64,000 nt of DNA from Deltaproteobacteria bacterium (GTDB taxonomy: Bacteria; Myxococcota_A; UBA796; SXON01). Of this stretch, positions 49,635-59,831 are shown one piece after another; position 1 is the stretch's first letter, and each line of letters opens with the position of its first letter. The DNA lies in NCBI GenBank assembly GCA_947486185.1, contig CANKTH010000004.1, forward strand, positions 1 to 64,000, in the 5' to 3' direction. The position numbers and the translations under genes are program-made. A model generated the notes under the pieces. It searched no databases, was not told the DNA's origin, and saw nothing but the letters and a program-made list of their open reading frames with translations.

Positions 49635-51437
49635 ATGGCGCTCCGCGGGACACGGTTCGTCGTCGAGCGGCACATCGGCGCCCCGCCCGACCGCGTGTGG
49701 CCGGTGGTCTCGGACACCGATGGGTTCAATCGTCAGTTTCTAGGTCCGGTGCGGGGCGCCCCAGCGCGAACCGACGCCCGCCCGGCGTACCGCCTGTCGA
49801 TGAAGTTGGGTCCGTTGACCTTCTCTTGGGTCGAGTACCCGTTCAGCTACCAGGTCAACGAGGGGATGGAGCTGCAACGGATCTACGACAACGGTCCGGT
49901 TGCGAAGCTGGAGATCGCGTTCAACCTGCGGGAGACGCCTGACGGCACCCACATGATGATCACCGGAGAGGCCACGCCGCGATGGGGCTGGGCGACACCT
50001 ATCGTGGCGCTGATCATGCGGAGCTCCGCGCAACAGTACGCCGCATTCCTGGATCATGTGGAGGAACACCTACGAGGCGTTCGCCCGAGCCCACTGGACC
50101 TCGCCGCCCCGCGCCTGCTCGATCCGGCGCGGCTGGCGCGTGGGCTCGACGCCCTCGCCCAACGGGGAGTGGCCCCGGAGATCCGCGCCGCGCTCGACAG
50201 TTGGCTGCGTCACGCCCAAGATCGCGAAGTTTTGCAGATGCGTCCTCTGGCGTTGGCGGCGTTGTGGCGCACTCCTCCGCGCGCGACCTTGAGCGCCTTC
50301 TTGGAGGCGACCAATGTAGGCATCACGGAGCTTCGCTGGCAGGTTTTGTGCCCAAACTGTCGCGTACCCAAGTCAAGCTGGCGGCATCTGGCCGAACTTG
50401 AAGCCAAGGCCCATTGCGACAGCTGCGACATCAAGTTCGGGGTGGACTTCGACCGGTTGGTCGAGGCGAGGTTTGACGTACACCCGGCGGTTCGGGCGGC
50501 AGAAGACGTGGTCTATTGCCTGTCGAGCCCCCAGCGTACGCCGCACCGCCTCGCGCAGGCCGACCTCGGCGTAGGCGCTACGACGGAGATGGTCCTCGCC
50601 GCCGCCGTGCCGTCCGCGCGCGTCGCCAACCGGACCGGGGCGGCGATCCGGGTGTTTCGTGAAGAAGGCGGGCCCGACCGGGCCGACGTGATCCTCAGCG
50701 ACGCGCCGGGCAATGTCGTAGTGGGCCTGGGCGCCGTGACGCTGGCGGTCCACAACCAGCTCCCCTCTCGGATCACCGCCAGCCTCGAAGCGGAGAGCTG
50801 GCCGAGTGACGCCGCGACCGCGGCCCAGCTGTCTACGATGGGCGAGTTCCGGCGGTTATTTTCGACAGAAGTGCTGGCCCCGGGGCTTCAGGTGGGCATC
50901 CGTACGATCACCGTGCTTTTCACAGATTTACGAGGATCTACACGGTATTACCAGGACGTGGGGGACGCAGCGGCCTTCGCGACGGTGCGGGACCACTTTC
51001 GACTGTTGGAAGAGGTGATTGAGGAGCACGAGGGCGCGATCATCAAGACCATCGGCGACGCGGTGATGGCCGCGTTCAGCCGCCCGGATCGGGCGCTGGC
51101 TGGGGCGATCGCGATGCAACGGCGGGTGGCGGAGTGGGGGCGGGGTCGCGTTGCGGAGCCCGAGCGCTTCTTGAAGGTCGGCCTTCACGAGGGCCCGGTG
51201 ATTGCCGTCACCCTGAACGGCAACCTCGATTATTTCGGGTCAACCGTCAACCTCGCTGCCCGCGTACAGGGCAAGTCGGTCGGCGGCGACATCGTGGTCT
51301 CCGACGCGATGTGGACCCCCGAGCTCGCGGCGCTGGCCGAGGGTTGGGTCGTTGAGCGCTTCTCTACCGATCTCGCGGGCTTCGCCGAGCCGGTGCCGTT
51401 GTATCGGCTGGTGCCGGCCCCGCCCGAAGTCGGATGA
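49635..51437 (+). CDS. Adenylate/guanylate cyclase with N-terminal SRPBCC, DUF5939-like region and zinc ribbon
   Basis: VERHIGAPPDRVWPVVSDTDGFNRQ; CPNCR...CDSCDIKF; class III cyclase ITVLFTDLRGSTRYYQDVGD...IIKTIGDAVMAAF...YFGSTVNLAARVQ. Confidence 0.88.
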   Translation: MALRGTRFVVERHIGAPPDRVWPVVSDTDGFNRQFLGPVRGAPARTDARPAYRLSMKLGPLTFSWVEYPFSYQVNEGMELQRIYDNGPVAKLEIAFNLRETPDGTHMMITGEATPRWGWATPIVALIMRSSAQQYAAFLDHVEEHLRGVRPSPLDLAAPRLLDPARLARGLDALAQRGVAPEIRAALDSWLRHAQDREVLQMRPLALAALWRTPPRATLSAFLEATNVGITELRWQVLCPNCRVPKSSWRHLAELEAKAHCDSCDIKFGVDFDRLVEARFDVHPAVRAAEDVVYCLSSPQRTPHRLAQADLGVGATTEMVLAAAVPSARVANRTGAAIRVFREEGGPDRADVILSDAPGNVVVGLGAVTLAVHNQLPSRITASLEAESWPSDAATAAQLSTMGEFRRLFSTEVLAPGLQVGIRTITVLFTDLRGSTRYYQDVGDAAAFATVRDHFRLLEEVIEEHEGAIIKTIGDAVMAAFSRPDRALAGAIAMQRRVAEWGRGRVAEPERFLKVGLHEGPVIAVTLNGNLDYFGSTVNLAARVQGKSVGGDIVVSDAMWTPELAALAEGWVVERFSTDLAGFAEPVPLYRLVPAPPEVG

Positions 51438-52378
51438 TCCTCTTCCTTTGGGCCTGTTTGGCCGAGGGGACGCCGGTTGGCTCGACCGCGGGGCTCCCGG
51501 AATCGCCGGAGGCCCCGCGCGCCACACCGCGACCGGCCTCAGCTTCACCTGGTCCGTCGGGGGGGGCGGCTCCGGCGGTTGCCCTGGAAGGAGCGGGCTC
51601 AAACGCCCCGCCGATCGAGGCCTACCGGTGGGGTCCGACCCACTCCGCGCGGCTCGCCGAGCGGGTCCCGGCACCTTCGGGTCACGAACGGGTGGCCACC
51701 GATGCCTGGGGCGAGTGGCTGCGGGCATTACCGGTGTATCCCGGCGATCATCCTGTGCTCGCTTACGATGGCCGCGAGATCGCGCCGGCGTCGGCGGTGG
51801 TAGCTGTGCTGGACCTGGACGTCGGGTCAGCGGACCTCCAACAGTGTGCGGACACGGTGCTCCGGCTTCGCGCCGAGTATCTCTGGAGCGTGGGAGACAA
51901 AGCGGCGTTGGCCTGGAGATATACCAGCGGTGACCTGTCCTCGTACCGGCGCTGGGCCGCGGGGGAGCGGGCGACGGTCCGCGGGAGCAGCGTCAGTTGG
52001 TCGCGGCGGGCGGCGCCGTCGGACAGCTACGCCGACTTCCGGGCGTGGCTGAACGATCTCTTCACGTACGCCGGCACGCGCTCTCTGGTGAAAGAAGGCG
52101 TCGCAGCCGACCCCGCCAACCCACGGCCCGGCGACTTTCTGGTCATCGGTGGAAGCCCCGGGCACGCGTTGATCCTCTTGGATGTCGCGAAGAACGCCGA
52201 CGGTCGGCACGTCGCGTTGGTGGCGGAGGGCTACATGCCTGCCCAGGAAGCGCATGTTTTGCCCGGCCCCCTGTCGGGCTGGTACCCGGTGAACCCGACG
52301 GGCGGGCTCTCGGTGCCGACCTGGCCTGACCCCTTCTTGTGGTCGGGATTGCGGCGCTTTGGGGCCAGCGCCGGGTAG
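51434..52378 (+). CDS. DUF4846-like protein, putative lipoprotein
   Basis: MILFLWACLAEG signal; YRWGPTHSARLAERVPAPSGHERVATDAWGEWLRALPVYPGD; GDFLVIGGSPGHALILLDVA. Confidence 0.7.
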   Translation: MILFLWACLAEGTPVGSTAGLPESPEAPRATPRPASASPGPSGGAAPAVALEGAGSNAPPIEAYRWGPTHSARLAERVPAPSGHERVATDAWGEWLRALPVYPGDHPVLAYDGREIAPASAVVAVLDLDVGSADLQQCADTVLRLRAEYLWSVGDKAALAWRYTSGDLSSYRRWAAGERATVRGSSVSWSRRAAPSDSYADFRAWLNDLFTYAGTRSLVKEGVAADPANPRPGDFLVIGGSPGHALILLDVAKNADGRHVALVAEGYMPAQEAHVLPGPLSGWYPVNPTGGLSVPTWPDPFLWSGLRRFGASAG

Positions 52379-52501
52379 GCGGCCCCGCGGGGCGGCGGAG
52401 AGGGCTGCCGCCTGGCCGCTCTGGCGTGTGCGGGTGGCTGCCCCCCCGAGTGGATGGCCGTCACCCCATGGATTAGAAGGCGGCCTTCCTAAGGAATACC
52501 C

Positions 52502-52924
52502 ATGACACTCCACTGTTACCTCAATTTTGACGGCACCGCCGAAGCGGCGATGCGCTTCTACGCGCTGGCCCTGGGCGGCACGCTCACCGAGCCGCACCGT
52601 TTCGGCGCGATGCCCGGGGCGAAGCTCCCCGAGGAGCTGAAGAACCGGGTCATGCACGTTCGCCTCGACCTCCCGGACGGTCAGGCGCTCCTCGCCAGTG
52701 ACACCCTGCCCGGCCGGGGCCCGGCACATGTGATGGGCACGAACTTTTCGGTGTCGGTCCATCCCTCGAGCCGCGACGAGGCCGACCGGGTCTTCAACGC
52801 GCTCGCGGAAGGCGGCTCCGTGACCGTACCGCTGGCCGACCAGTTCTGGGGCGCCTACTTTGGTGCGTTGACCGACCGATTCGGGGTGCAGTGGATGGTC
52901 AACCAGCCCGCGGGCCCGGCCTGA
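52502..52924 (+). CDS. VOC family (PhnB-like) protein
   Basis: LHCYLNFDGTAEAAMRFYALALGG; PLADQFWGAYFGALTDRFGVQWMVN. Confidence 0.9.
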   Translation: MTLHCYLNFDGTAEAAMRFYALALGGTLTEPHRFGAMPGAKLPEELKNRVMHVRLDLPDGQALLASDTLPGRGPAHVMGTNFSVSVHPSSRDEADRVFNALAEGGSVTVPLADQFWGAYFGALTDRFGVQWMVNQPAGPA

Positions 52925-52996
52925 ACCGTCACGGGAGCGGCCGCGACAGCGGTTGGGGCTTGCGGGGCCGGGGCCCTGCGAAGTCCGGGCGTGCAG

Positions 52997-55327
52997 TCAC
53001 GTATCGCCGCTTTTGCCAGCCCCCGCACGCCCTTCGAACTCCGTCACCTTCGCCAGGTCCGCCATGCCTCGTGGTGGGCCGTCGGCGAGCGAGAGTCGGC
53101 AGCGCATGTTCCGAAAAGGATATCCAAAGCCGCTCTTCCCCTGAAGGTGCGAGGGCAGCAGGTTGTTGATGTTCAGCTCCACCAGATCGAAGAGTCCGCC
53201 TTCTTCGTTCGCCGCCCCCGCCGGGTTCCACCAGCTCGCCTGGGCGTGGACCGTACCGGACATCACCTCGTACGTGGCCCGGATCTTTCGTTTCGCCCTG
53301 CCAAAATGGCTCTCCACCCACACCCAGGCGCCGTCCTCGATGCCGGGAGTGATAGCGCCCAGCCGGAGCAGGTCATCCGGGTGTACGTCGAGGCGCGGAA
53401 AAGGGTTGAACACCCGTAAGCCCGGCACATTCCGGTGCTCCGAGTTGAAAAAGACGCTCACCCGCGCCCCGGTGATGAGGGTGAGGGGGTAGAGCTGGTT
53501 CAGCTCGGGCTGCAGGCTCACGTCGTAGTGCGGCACTTCGAAGTGGGGCAGGGGATCCAGGCCATAGCGGGCGAACTCGGTTGAGTAGAGCTCGATCTTC
53601 CCCGTAGGCGTCCGAAAACCCGGGAGGCCGTCTTCGCGGAGCTCTCCCCGCTCATAGCGTCGGTAGCGGGTGCCCGGGCACATCGGCGTCTGCTGGCGCA
53701 GGTTGTCAAAGTCCTGGCCCGAAGAGCGGATCATGTGGGTGAACAGGCCCTGTACATCGGGGAAGGGCCAGGCCCCGGGGTCGAGGCGACGCCCCAGGTC
53801 CAGCACGAGCTGCATGTCCGAGCGGGACTCACCGAGGGGTTCGATCGCCTTGTTGATCGCCGAGAGCTGGTAGAACGAGTTCCGGATGCCGTCGCGCTCG
53901 GCGTAGGTGCAGACGGGGAACACCACGTCGGCGAAGGCGACCGGCGTCGGCGTCATGAACAGGTCGCTGCAGGCGACGAAGTCCAGCTTACGAAAGGCGC
54001 GACGCACCCGGGCCGGGTCGGCGAAGGAGCCCGTGATCGTGCCGGTCGATTGGATCCACGCCGCGCGGATCGGGTAGGGCTGACCGGACTCCATCTGATC
54101 GACCAGGCGGTCTCCCTGACCGTAGGGGATGCCGTGCTCGAAGAGCGGGTAACGATCGAGCCCGATCTTGGGCTGTTGGACCGCGGGGAACGCGTCCGAC
54201 GCGACCCCGCGCCGGGGCACCCCGAAAGGGTGCCTCACCACCACCATCCCGCCGGGTACGTCCACCTGCCCGATCAGGCTCCATAAACACGCGATGGCGT
54301 GGGCGGTGGGAATACAGTCCGCGTTCATGTCCACGCCGATGCCCCACTGTACGGATGCGGGACGGCTCTGGCCAAAACGTCGCGCCGCCCGACGGATCTT
54401 CTCGGCCGGAACGCCGGTGCGCTCGGCCGCCCACTCGGGCGGAGTCTCAGCTACCCGTGCGGCCAATTCGTCGAAACCATGGGTCCACTTCGACACAAAA
54501 TCGGCGTCGTAGAGCCGCTCCACGATGATCACGTGCAGCATGCCGAGGGCGAGCGCGGCGTCCGTGCCCGGGCGTATCGGCAACCACTCGGCCGCGCGTG
54601 ACCCGAGCCAGGTCAGGCGGGGGTCCACGACGATCAGCTTGCTGCCCCGTTTCATACAATGAACGATCCACGAGCCCAAAAACCCGTCCGGATTCGACTC
54701 GGTTGGGTTGCAGCCCCACACCAGGATGGTCTCCGGCACCTGCCAGTCGGGACTGTCGTAACGTTCGACGTGGTACTGGCTACAGTCGGCCACCATGAAG
54801 TCGCCCGCGAGGGCCGAGAGGCACGCCTGGCGCGGCATGAAACAGGCGTTCCCGTTGGCGGGTCCACAGGCGAAGTAGTTGGGGCTGCCGAAACTGTAGG
54901 CCAGCCGCGAGATGTAGGGGCTGATGTCCCGCCCCGTGCCCTTGAGGAACACCACGCTCTCGGGCCCGTCGGTCGCGCGCGCCTTCTCGAAGGCCGCCGC
55001 CGTGAGGTCGAGCGCCTCGTCCCAGCTTGCCCGCCGCCATTTGCCCTCACCCCGCTCCCCCACCCGCAGCAGCGGGTAGAGCAGCCGGTCCGGGTGGTAG
55101 ATGGTCTCGAGCCCGGCGAGCCCGCGCGGACACATCTCGCCCTGGCTGAAGGGATTTGCGGCATCCCCCTCGATCTTGACGAGGCGACCCTCCTTGTTGG
55201 TGTGGAGCAGCACCCCGCAGCCACAGTGACAGCCGGGCGGACTCCAGCAGATGCTCCGCGTGACCGTGTGGCCGTCTTCGGTGAATCGCCAGTTTTGCGG
55301 CCCCTTCCCCCGCGGATGCGGGTTCAC
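52997..55327 (-). CDS. Molybdopterin-dependent oxidoreductase (DMSO reductase superfamily) catalytic subunit
   Basis: N-terminal Fe-S motif CWSPPGCHCGCGVLLHTNKEGRLVKIEGDAANPFSQGEMCPRGLA; WGCNPTESNPDG; VVDPRLTWLGSRA; molydopterin dinucleotide-binding C-terminal domain. Confidence 0.92.
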   Translation of the reverse strand: MNPHPRGKGPQNWRFTEDGHTVTRSICWSPPGCHCGCGVLLHTNKEGRLVKIEGDAANPFSQGEMCPRGLAGLETIYHPDRLLYPLLRVGERGEGKWRRASWDEALDLTAAAFEKARATDGPESVVFLKGTGRDISPYISRLAYSFGSPNYFACGPANGNACFMPRQACLSALAGDFMVADCSQYHVERYDSPDWQVPETILVWGCNPTESNPDGFLGSWIVHCMKRGSKLIVVDPRLTWLGSRAAEWLPIRPGTDAALALGMLHVIIVERLYDADFVSKWTHGFDELAARVAETPPEWAAERTGVPAEKIRRAARRFGQSRPASVQWGIGVDMNADCIPTAHAIACLWSLIGQVDVPGGMVVVRHPFGVPRRGVASDAFPAVQQPKIGLDRYPLFEHGIPYGQGDRLVDQMESGQPYPIRAAWIQSTGTITGSFADPARVRRAFRKLDFVACSDLFMTPTPVAFADVVFPVCTYAERDGIRNSFYQLSAINKAIEPLGESRSDMQLVLDLGRRLDPGAWPFPDVQGLFTHMIRSSGQDFDNLRQQTPMCPGTRYRRYERGELREDGLPGFRTPTGKIELYSTEFARYGLDPLPHFEVPHYDVSLQPELNQLYPLTLITGARVSVFFNSEHRNVPGLRVFNPFPRLDVHPDDLLRLGAITPGIEDGAWVWVESHFGRAKRKIRATYEVMSGTVHAQASWWNPAGAANEEGGLFDLVELNINNLLPSHLQGKSGFGYPFRNMRCRLSLADGPPRGMADLAKVTEFEGRAGAGKSGDT

Positions 55328-56028
55328 GCGAACACCAGGATGGACATCGGGATCTCGGGCTCAGGATCGTGGGCGTACAACCAGCCAAGATCCTCGTCGG
55401 CCACCGGGTCGCCACGCAGCACCTCGTAACGCGCCAGCTGCTCCCGCCGCGGCGCCTCGGCCCGCGCTGTTTGGCACAAGCCAGCCGCGAAGGCGAGGCC
55501 TATCCAGGTATTGGCGTCCGGATGGGTCTCGCCGGGGTCCTGGTGGTGGCGGAGCGCCGCGCGCAGCCGCAGCAGCCGCTGCTGGGTGGCATTTTCCGGT
55601 GTAAACGCCCAGTCTTCCACCAGCGCGAATCGCCCGCCGGGCCGCAGCCAGCCGCGCACTGCCGTCAGCATCGGCGCAAGTGCCTCCTCGCGCAGGTGGT
55701 GGAGGGTGGCCATCGCGTAGATGCGATCAAAACTCCCGGTGGGGAAGTTCAGCGCTCGGTGATCCGCGCAGATGACGTGGGCCGGCAGGCGGCCTAGCGC
55801 GGCGCAGAAGGCGGGCGAGACATCCGTCACCGTTAGAGACGCCGGTGCAAAGGCCAGTATCTGGCGGCTGACCACGCCGGGGCCAGCCCCGAGCTCCAAG
55901 ACGTCTCCGGTGGGGGGCGCCAGGCGCAAGGTCGCGGCGTCCACCGCAGAAGGGCTACGTCCCGCGGTGTAGGCGACCGCTCCGGCGTCCCAATAGTCGG
56001 CACCATCCGTACGAATTGGCGTAGCCAT
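55324..56028 (-). CDS. Class I SAM-dependent methyltransferase
   Basis: VLELGAGPGVVSRQIL motif I, MATLHHLREEALAPMLTAVRGWLRPGGRFALVEDW. Confidence 0.87.
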   Translation of the reverse strand: MATPIRTDGADYWDAGAVAYTAGRSPSAVDAATLRLAPPTGDVLELGAGPGVVSRQILAFAPASLTVTDVSPAFCAALGRLPAHVICADHRALNFPTGSFDRIYAMATLHHLREEALAPMLTAVRGWLRPGGRFALVEDWAFTPENATQQRLLRLRAALRHHQDPGETHPDANTWIGLAFAAGLCQTARAEAPRREQLARYEVLRGDPVADEDLGWLYAHDPEPEIPMSILVFA

Positions 56029-56033
56029 ACGGC

Positions 56034-57635
56034 TCAATCCCGTGAGGTCTCGTGTTGTTCTACCGGCCGCCCCACCCGCTCCCCGTAACGATTGGCGTTG
56101 CCGAGCGGGATGGTCAGAGGGTCAAGCGTGAGCTCGCCGAGGAGCGTACGACGTTCGGCCTCCGTCGGGACGTGGATCTCCGAGCCCGTAAGTGAACGGG
56201 CGACCAGGGTTTGCGCCAGATCGTTGATGGTCCAGCGTAAGATCTCACGGTCCTGGGTGCAGCGATGGGGGTCCAGGCCGTCGAGCTTGCCTGACGCCAT
56301 CGCGGCGTCATACCGACATCCGCCGCCGCACAACGCGACGAGCGGGCACTCGTGACAGTCCTTCCATCGGATTGGGGAGAGCTGGGCCCAACGATGGTAG
56401 TCCGGGTTGGTCTCGAGGTCGAGGGTCTCCCCGAAGCGGTAGCTGTATTCGGGGGTGTAGGAGAAGCCGTCACAGAACGACCAGGTACCTCCTGGCTGTC
56501 CGACGATACGCCCCCCGCACGCGGAGCAGTCCTTCACCCGGTGAGCCCGGATGGCAAAAGGCCGCACACGCCGGTTGAACTGCTCGACATAGACGCCGCG
56601 GGACCTCGCTGCCGCGTAAGCCTCCAGCATCCGTCGGGTCCCGTCGAGCGGGTCGCAGGCATCGGCGTTCTCCGGCTGCCCATAGGGCGGGTGCAAGCAC
56701 GAGTTCAGGCCAATATCCAGCGGCTTGAAATGGTCGATCAGCTCGGGGAAGGTGGTGGCGATGTCCTCGGCGTTGTGTTTGGTGACCGTAACCGAGATGG
56801 CGGTGCGCACCTCGGCGGCCTGTAGCAGGCGATAACCTCGTTCAATCATCTTGAAGGTGGGCGCGCCGCCCTGGGTCAGGCGCCCGGCGTCGTTGTCCTC
56901 CCCGATAGCGTCGCAGCTCACGATCACGAACGTGTCGTGCTCCTTGAAGAACCGAGCCCACTCCTCGGTGATACGCGAAGCGTTGGTGACCAGGATCACA
57001 CACACCTTCCCGCCATAGAGCTCCGAGGGCGTGCGGCTGAAGTGTTCGATGACCCAGCGCACGAGCTCCGGGTGCAACATCGGCTCGCCGCCGTAGAGGA
57101 GCAGGTCCTTTTTACCGGGAGTACGCCGTGCATAGACGGCCCAGGCAGCGATCAGCGCCTGCGCCTGCTCGATGCTCATCCGCGAGCGCGACGCACGGGA
57201 CTCTTCGGTCTCGTGACAGTAGGTGCAACGAAAGTTGCAGAGCGTCGTGGGGACCAAAGTCAGCATTCGCATCGGCGAATCGTCCACCATGGCATTGAGC
57301 CGCCCAAGCCAGGTGGCGTCGAAGGTGTCGCCTTCGGGCTGGAGCAGGTGCAGGTTCGCCAGGCGCGCGAGAGCGCTCGGGTCACCGCCCGAAGCGACCC
57401 AGTCGGCGGGCGACAGCACGGTGTCCGGTACGGGATAGTCGGGGGGAACGTCGCCGATGCCGCCGCGCGGGATCGTGAAGGGCACCGGCCGGGACCAGAC
57501 CGGTGGAAAGAGAGCACGAAGCTCGGGACCGACGTAGGCGACCTCAAGGCTCAACGCGTGGAACACCGCGCAGCTCCCGTCAGGGAGGTCGTAGCGGTGC
57601 GCGTAGGGGGAGGGGTGTAGAGAGCCTTGCGACAC
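56034..57635 (-). CDS. Radical SAM/SPASM protein
   Basis: CNFRCTYC, LLLYGGEPMLHP, C-terminal CHECPLVALCGGGCRYD SPASM; preferred GTG start 57635 with GGAGG upstream. Confidence 0.88.
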   Translation of the reverse strand: MSQGSLHPSPYAHRYDLPDGSCAVFHALSLEVAYVGPELRALFPPVWSRPVPFTIPRGGIGDVPPDYPVPDTVLSPADWVASGGDPSALARLANLHLLQPEGDTFDATWLGRLNAMVDDSPMRMLTLVPTTLCNFRCTYCHETEESRASRSRMSIEQAQALIAAWAVYARRTPGKKDLLLYGGEPMLHPELVRWVIEHFSRTPSELYGGKVCVILVTNASRITEEWARFFKEHDTFVIVSCDAIGEDNDAGRLTQGGAPTFKMIERGYRLLQAAEVRTAISVTVTKHNAEDIATTFPELIDHFKPLDIGLNSCLHPPYGQPENADACDPLDGTRRMLEAYAAARSRGVYVEQFNRRVRPFAIRAHRVKDCSACGGRIVGQPGGTWSFCDGFSYTPEYSYRFGETLDLETNPDYHRWAQLSPIRWKDCHECPLVALCGGGCRYDAAMASGKLDGLDPHRCTQDREILRWTINDLAQTLVARSLTGSEIHVPTEAERRTLLGELTLDPLTIPLGNANRYGERVGRPVEQHETSRD

Positions 57636-57680
57636 GGGCACCTCCGCGGGACGGCGGGCGTCGGCCCGGACGTAGCATTC

Positions 57681-57695
57681 CGCTATCCGATAGCG
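57681..57695. promoter_or_regulatory. Perfect palindrome in divergent intergenic region (operator candidate)
   Basis: CGCTATC-C-GATAGCG. Confidence 0.5.
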
Positions 57696-57724
57696 TATCA
57701 TAACTTACGAGGAGGCCGGCGCAG

Positions 57725-58483
57725 ATGTTCTCCACGGATCCGAGCCCGGCTCTGTCGCTTTCCCAGCCTCCGCGGGCGGAGCTCGGCGTGGTGGTGTTGG
57801 CGGCGGGCCGGGCGAGTCGGCTCGGGAGCCTCAAGCCGCTGGTGCCGGTGAGGGGCGAGGCGCTGGTCGCCCGCCTGATACGCCAGCTTCAGGCATTGAG
57901 CAGCGAGATCGTGGTGGTCACGGGGCATCGCGCCGACGAGGTGGAGGCGGGCCTGGGCGACTGCGCGTGCCACGTACGTTTTGTCCGCAACCCGCGGACC
58001 ACCGGGCTCGCCGGCTCGTGCGCGGTAGGCGTGAGCGGCTGGTCCCCTGAGTCCACGCCGTCCGCGCTGCTCGTGGTGCTCGGCGACAACGTGACAGAGT
58101 CCGCGTTGTTCGAGCGGGTTCTCGGGGTGGGCGGCGAGCTGGTGCTGGGCTGCTCCGACAGCCCGCTCGACGATGAAGCGATGAAGCTCCGCGCGAACGC
58201 CGCGGGGCGACCTGAGCGGCTCGGCAAGAGCTTGGGGCCGCCGGTGGTCGGCGAGTTTGTTGGGGTGTTCCTGGCTCGTGGCCGTGGCCTCGACCGGCTC
58301 CACGAGGTGTTGGAGCTCCACGGACCGGAGGGCGACCTCTGTGACGGGCCGCTCAACAGCCTCCTCGCCGACCCCGATCTGGACGTCCGCCTCGCCGACT
58401 GTCGCGGTATTCCCTGGATTGAAATCGATTTCCCGGAAGACGTGTCCCGCATGTCTGTGATGAGGTGGTCTCCTTATGCCTGA
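57725..58483 (+). CDS. Nucleotidyltransferase (MobA-like NTP transferase / sugar- or alcohol-phosphate cytidylyltransferase type)
   Basis: GVVVLAAGRASRLGSLKPLVPV N-terminus; GDNVTESALF; WIEIDFPEDVSRM C-terminal motif. Confidence 0.85.
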   Translation: MFSTDPSPALSLSQPPRAELGVVVLAAGRASRLGSLKPLVPVRGEALVARLIRQLQALSSEIVVVTGHRADEVEAGLGDCACHVRFVRNPRTTGLAGSCAVGVSGWSPESTPSALLVVLGDNVTESALFERVLGVGGELVLGCSDSPLDDEAMKLRANAAGRPERLGKSLGPPVVGEFVGVFLARGRGLDRLHEVLELHGPEGDLCDGPLNSLLADPDLDVRLADCRGIPWIEIDFPEDVSRMSVMRWSPYA

Positions 58484-59831
58484 TTCGCTCGCCGCGCCTG
58501 AGCCCCCCGCGCGCACGACCCGGTTCGAGAACATCGGCTGGACGGTGGGCAACCACTGCAACGCCCGGTGCGGACATTGTTATTCGTGGATTGTCCGAAA
58601 GGACAGTCGTGAGTTCCTCACCCACGACGATGTGGACCGTATCGTCGCCCAGCTGCTGCGGCTCGGCGTGAAGACTGTCAACCTGGGTGGGAACGAGCCG
58701 GTCTACACCCACGGTCCCGACCTTCGTCATACCCTTTTGCCGTACATTGTGCGCCGCCTGCATGAGGCCAATCTGCCTGTGGGTCTGACGACCAACGGAG
58801 TGTCCTTCACGTGGATGGCTGACCATCACCCCGACGAGCTCCGCCTCATCAACGACATCGATTTTTCGCTGGACTCACCGTATGAGTCGGAGCACGATCA
58901 CAATCGGGGCACCAAGCTCTATCGGCTGGTGATCGGCGCGATCCAGCGCGCCCGGGCGATGGGCATCGACTGCAGCGTCATTGCCTGTGGCATGAAAGAG
59001 AACTTTACCCCTGACTATCTATCGGCGTGGCTCGCGCTCACCAAGATGTTGGGCTGTGAGTTCCGTATCAACACCCTCAAGCCGGTGGAGCGTAGCCTCC
59101 TCCCGCAAATGCCAGATTCCCGACAGTTTTATGCCGGCTTCTCGTTCCTCATGAACCGTTCCAAGTGTATCACCCTGGGGGAGAGCTGCCTCACCGCCTT
59201 CACCGAGACCGGTACCGAAGGTTGCCCATGTGGTACCTCATCTTTCCGGATCAACGCCAAGACCGCCGACGGCCGGATCCCCATCAGCCCGTGCGTGTAC
59301 ATGCACGACTTCAAGGCGGGAGACCTGCTCGCGGACGACATCCTGGATATTGTAGGCAGCGCCGAATTCCGTACCTTTGCCCAACGTCGCCATGCACTGC
59401 CTTCGGCGTGTCGGGAGTCCGGGTGCTCCTTTCTCGAACGTTGTCGTGGGGGCTGCTCGGCTCGCTCCTACCTGGTACACGGGCACCTTGACGGCAAGGA
59501 TCCCTACTGTCCCCAGGAGCAGCTCGACTCCGCTGGCCGCCCGGACCTGCCGCATCGCCCCGAGATTGGCGTCGACCACGGCATTCGGGTACACGACAAC
59601 TACCTTTGTACCTGGATCGGTGAGGTGTCGTCCGACTATGAACACCCCACCTTGACCGCGCTCGATCAGTACCGGTTCCATCCGGGCGAGGGCGGTGACA
59701 CCCGCCATATGTCGGGGTGTAAACAGGTCAAACCCGGAGAGTCGGAAGGAGAGAGCCTCGCGCCGGCTTTGGTGTTGTTCGAGCCCTACGCCCCGCCTTC
59801 CCAGGAGCCGGAATGGCCGAACGAGGGCTGA
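58476..59831 (+). CDS. Radical SAM protein with SPASM-like C-terminus
   Basis: GNHCNARCGHCYSW, VNLGGNEPVYTHG, C-terminal CRESGCSFLERCRGGCSARSYLVHG. Confidence 0.88.
   Translation: MPDSLAAPEPPARTTRFENIGWTVGNHCNARCGHCYSWIVRKDSREFLTHDDVDRIVAQLLRLGVKTVNLGGNEPVYTHGPDLRHTLLPYIVRRLHEANLPVGLTTNGVSFTWMADHHPDELRLINDIDFSLDSPYESEHDHNRGTKLYRLVIGAIQRARAMGIDCSVIACGMKENFTPDYLSAWLALTKMLGCEFRINTLKPVERSLLPQMPDSRQFYAGFSFLMNRSKCITLGESCLTAFTETGTEGCPCGTSSFRINAKTADGRIPISPCVYMHDFKAGDLLADDILDIVGSAEFRTFAQRRHALPSACRESGCSFLERCRGGCSARSYLVHGHLDGKDPYCPQEQLDSAGRPDLPHRPEIGVDHGIRVHDNYLCTWIGEVSSDYEHPTLTALDQYRFHPGEGGDTRHMSGCKQVKPGESEGESLAPALVLFEPYAPPSQEPEWPNEG

Noticed and set aside
52997-55327. Selenocysteine (in-frame TGA) in the molybdoenzyme
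   Set aside because: The ORF is uninterrupted with Cys-containing motifs; no in-frame TGA.
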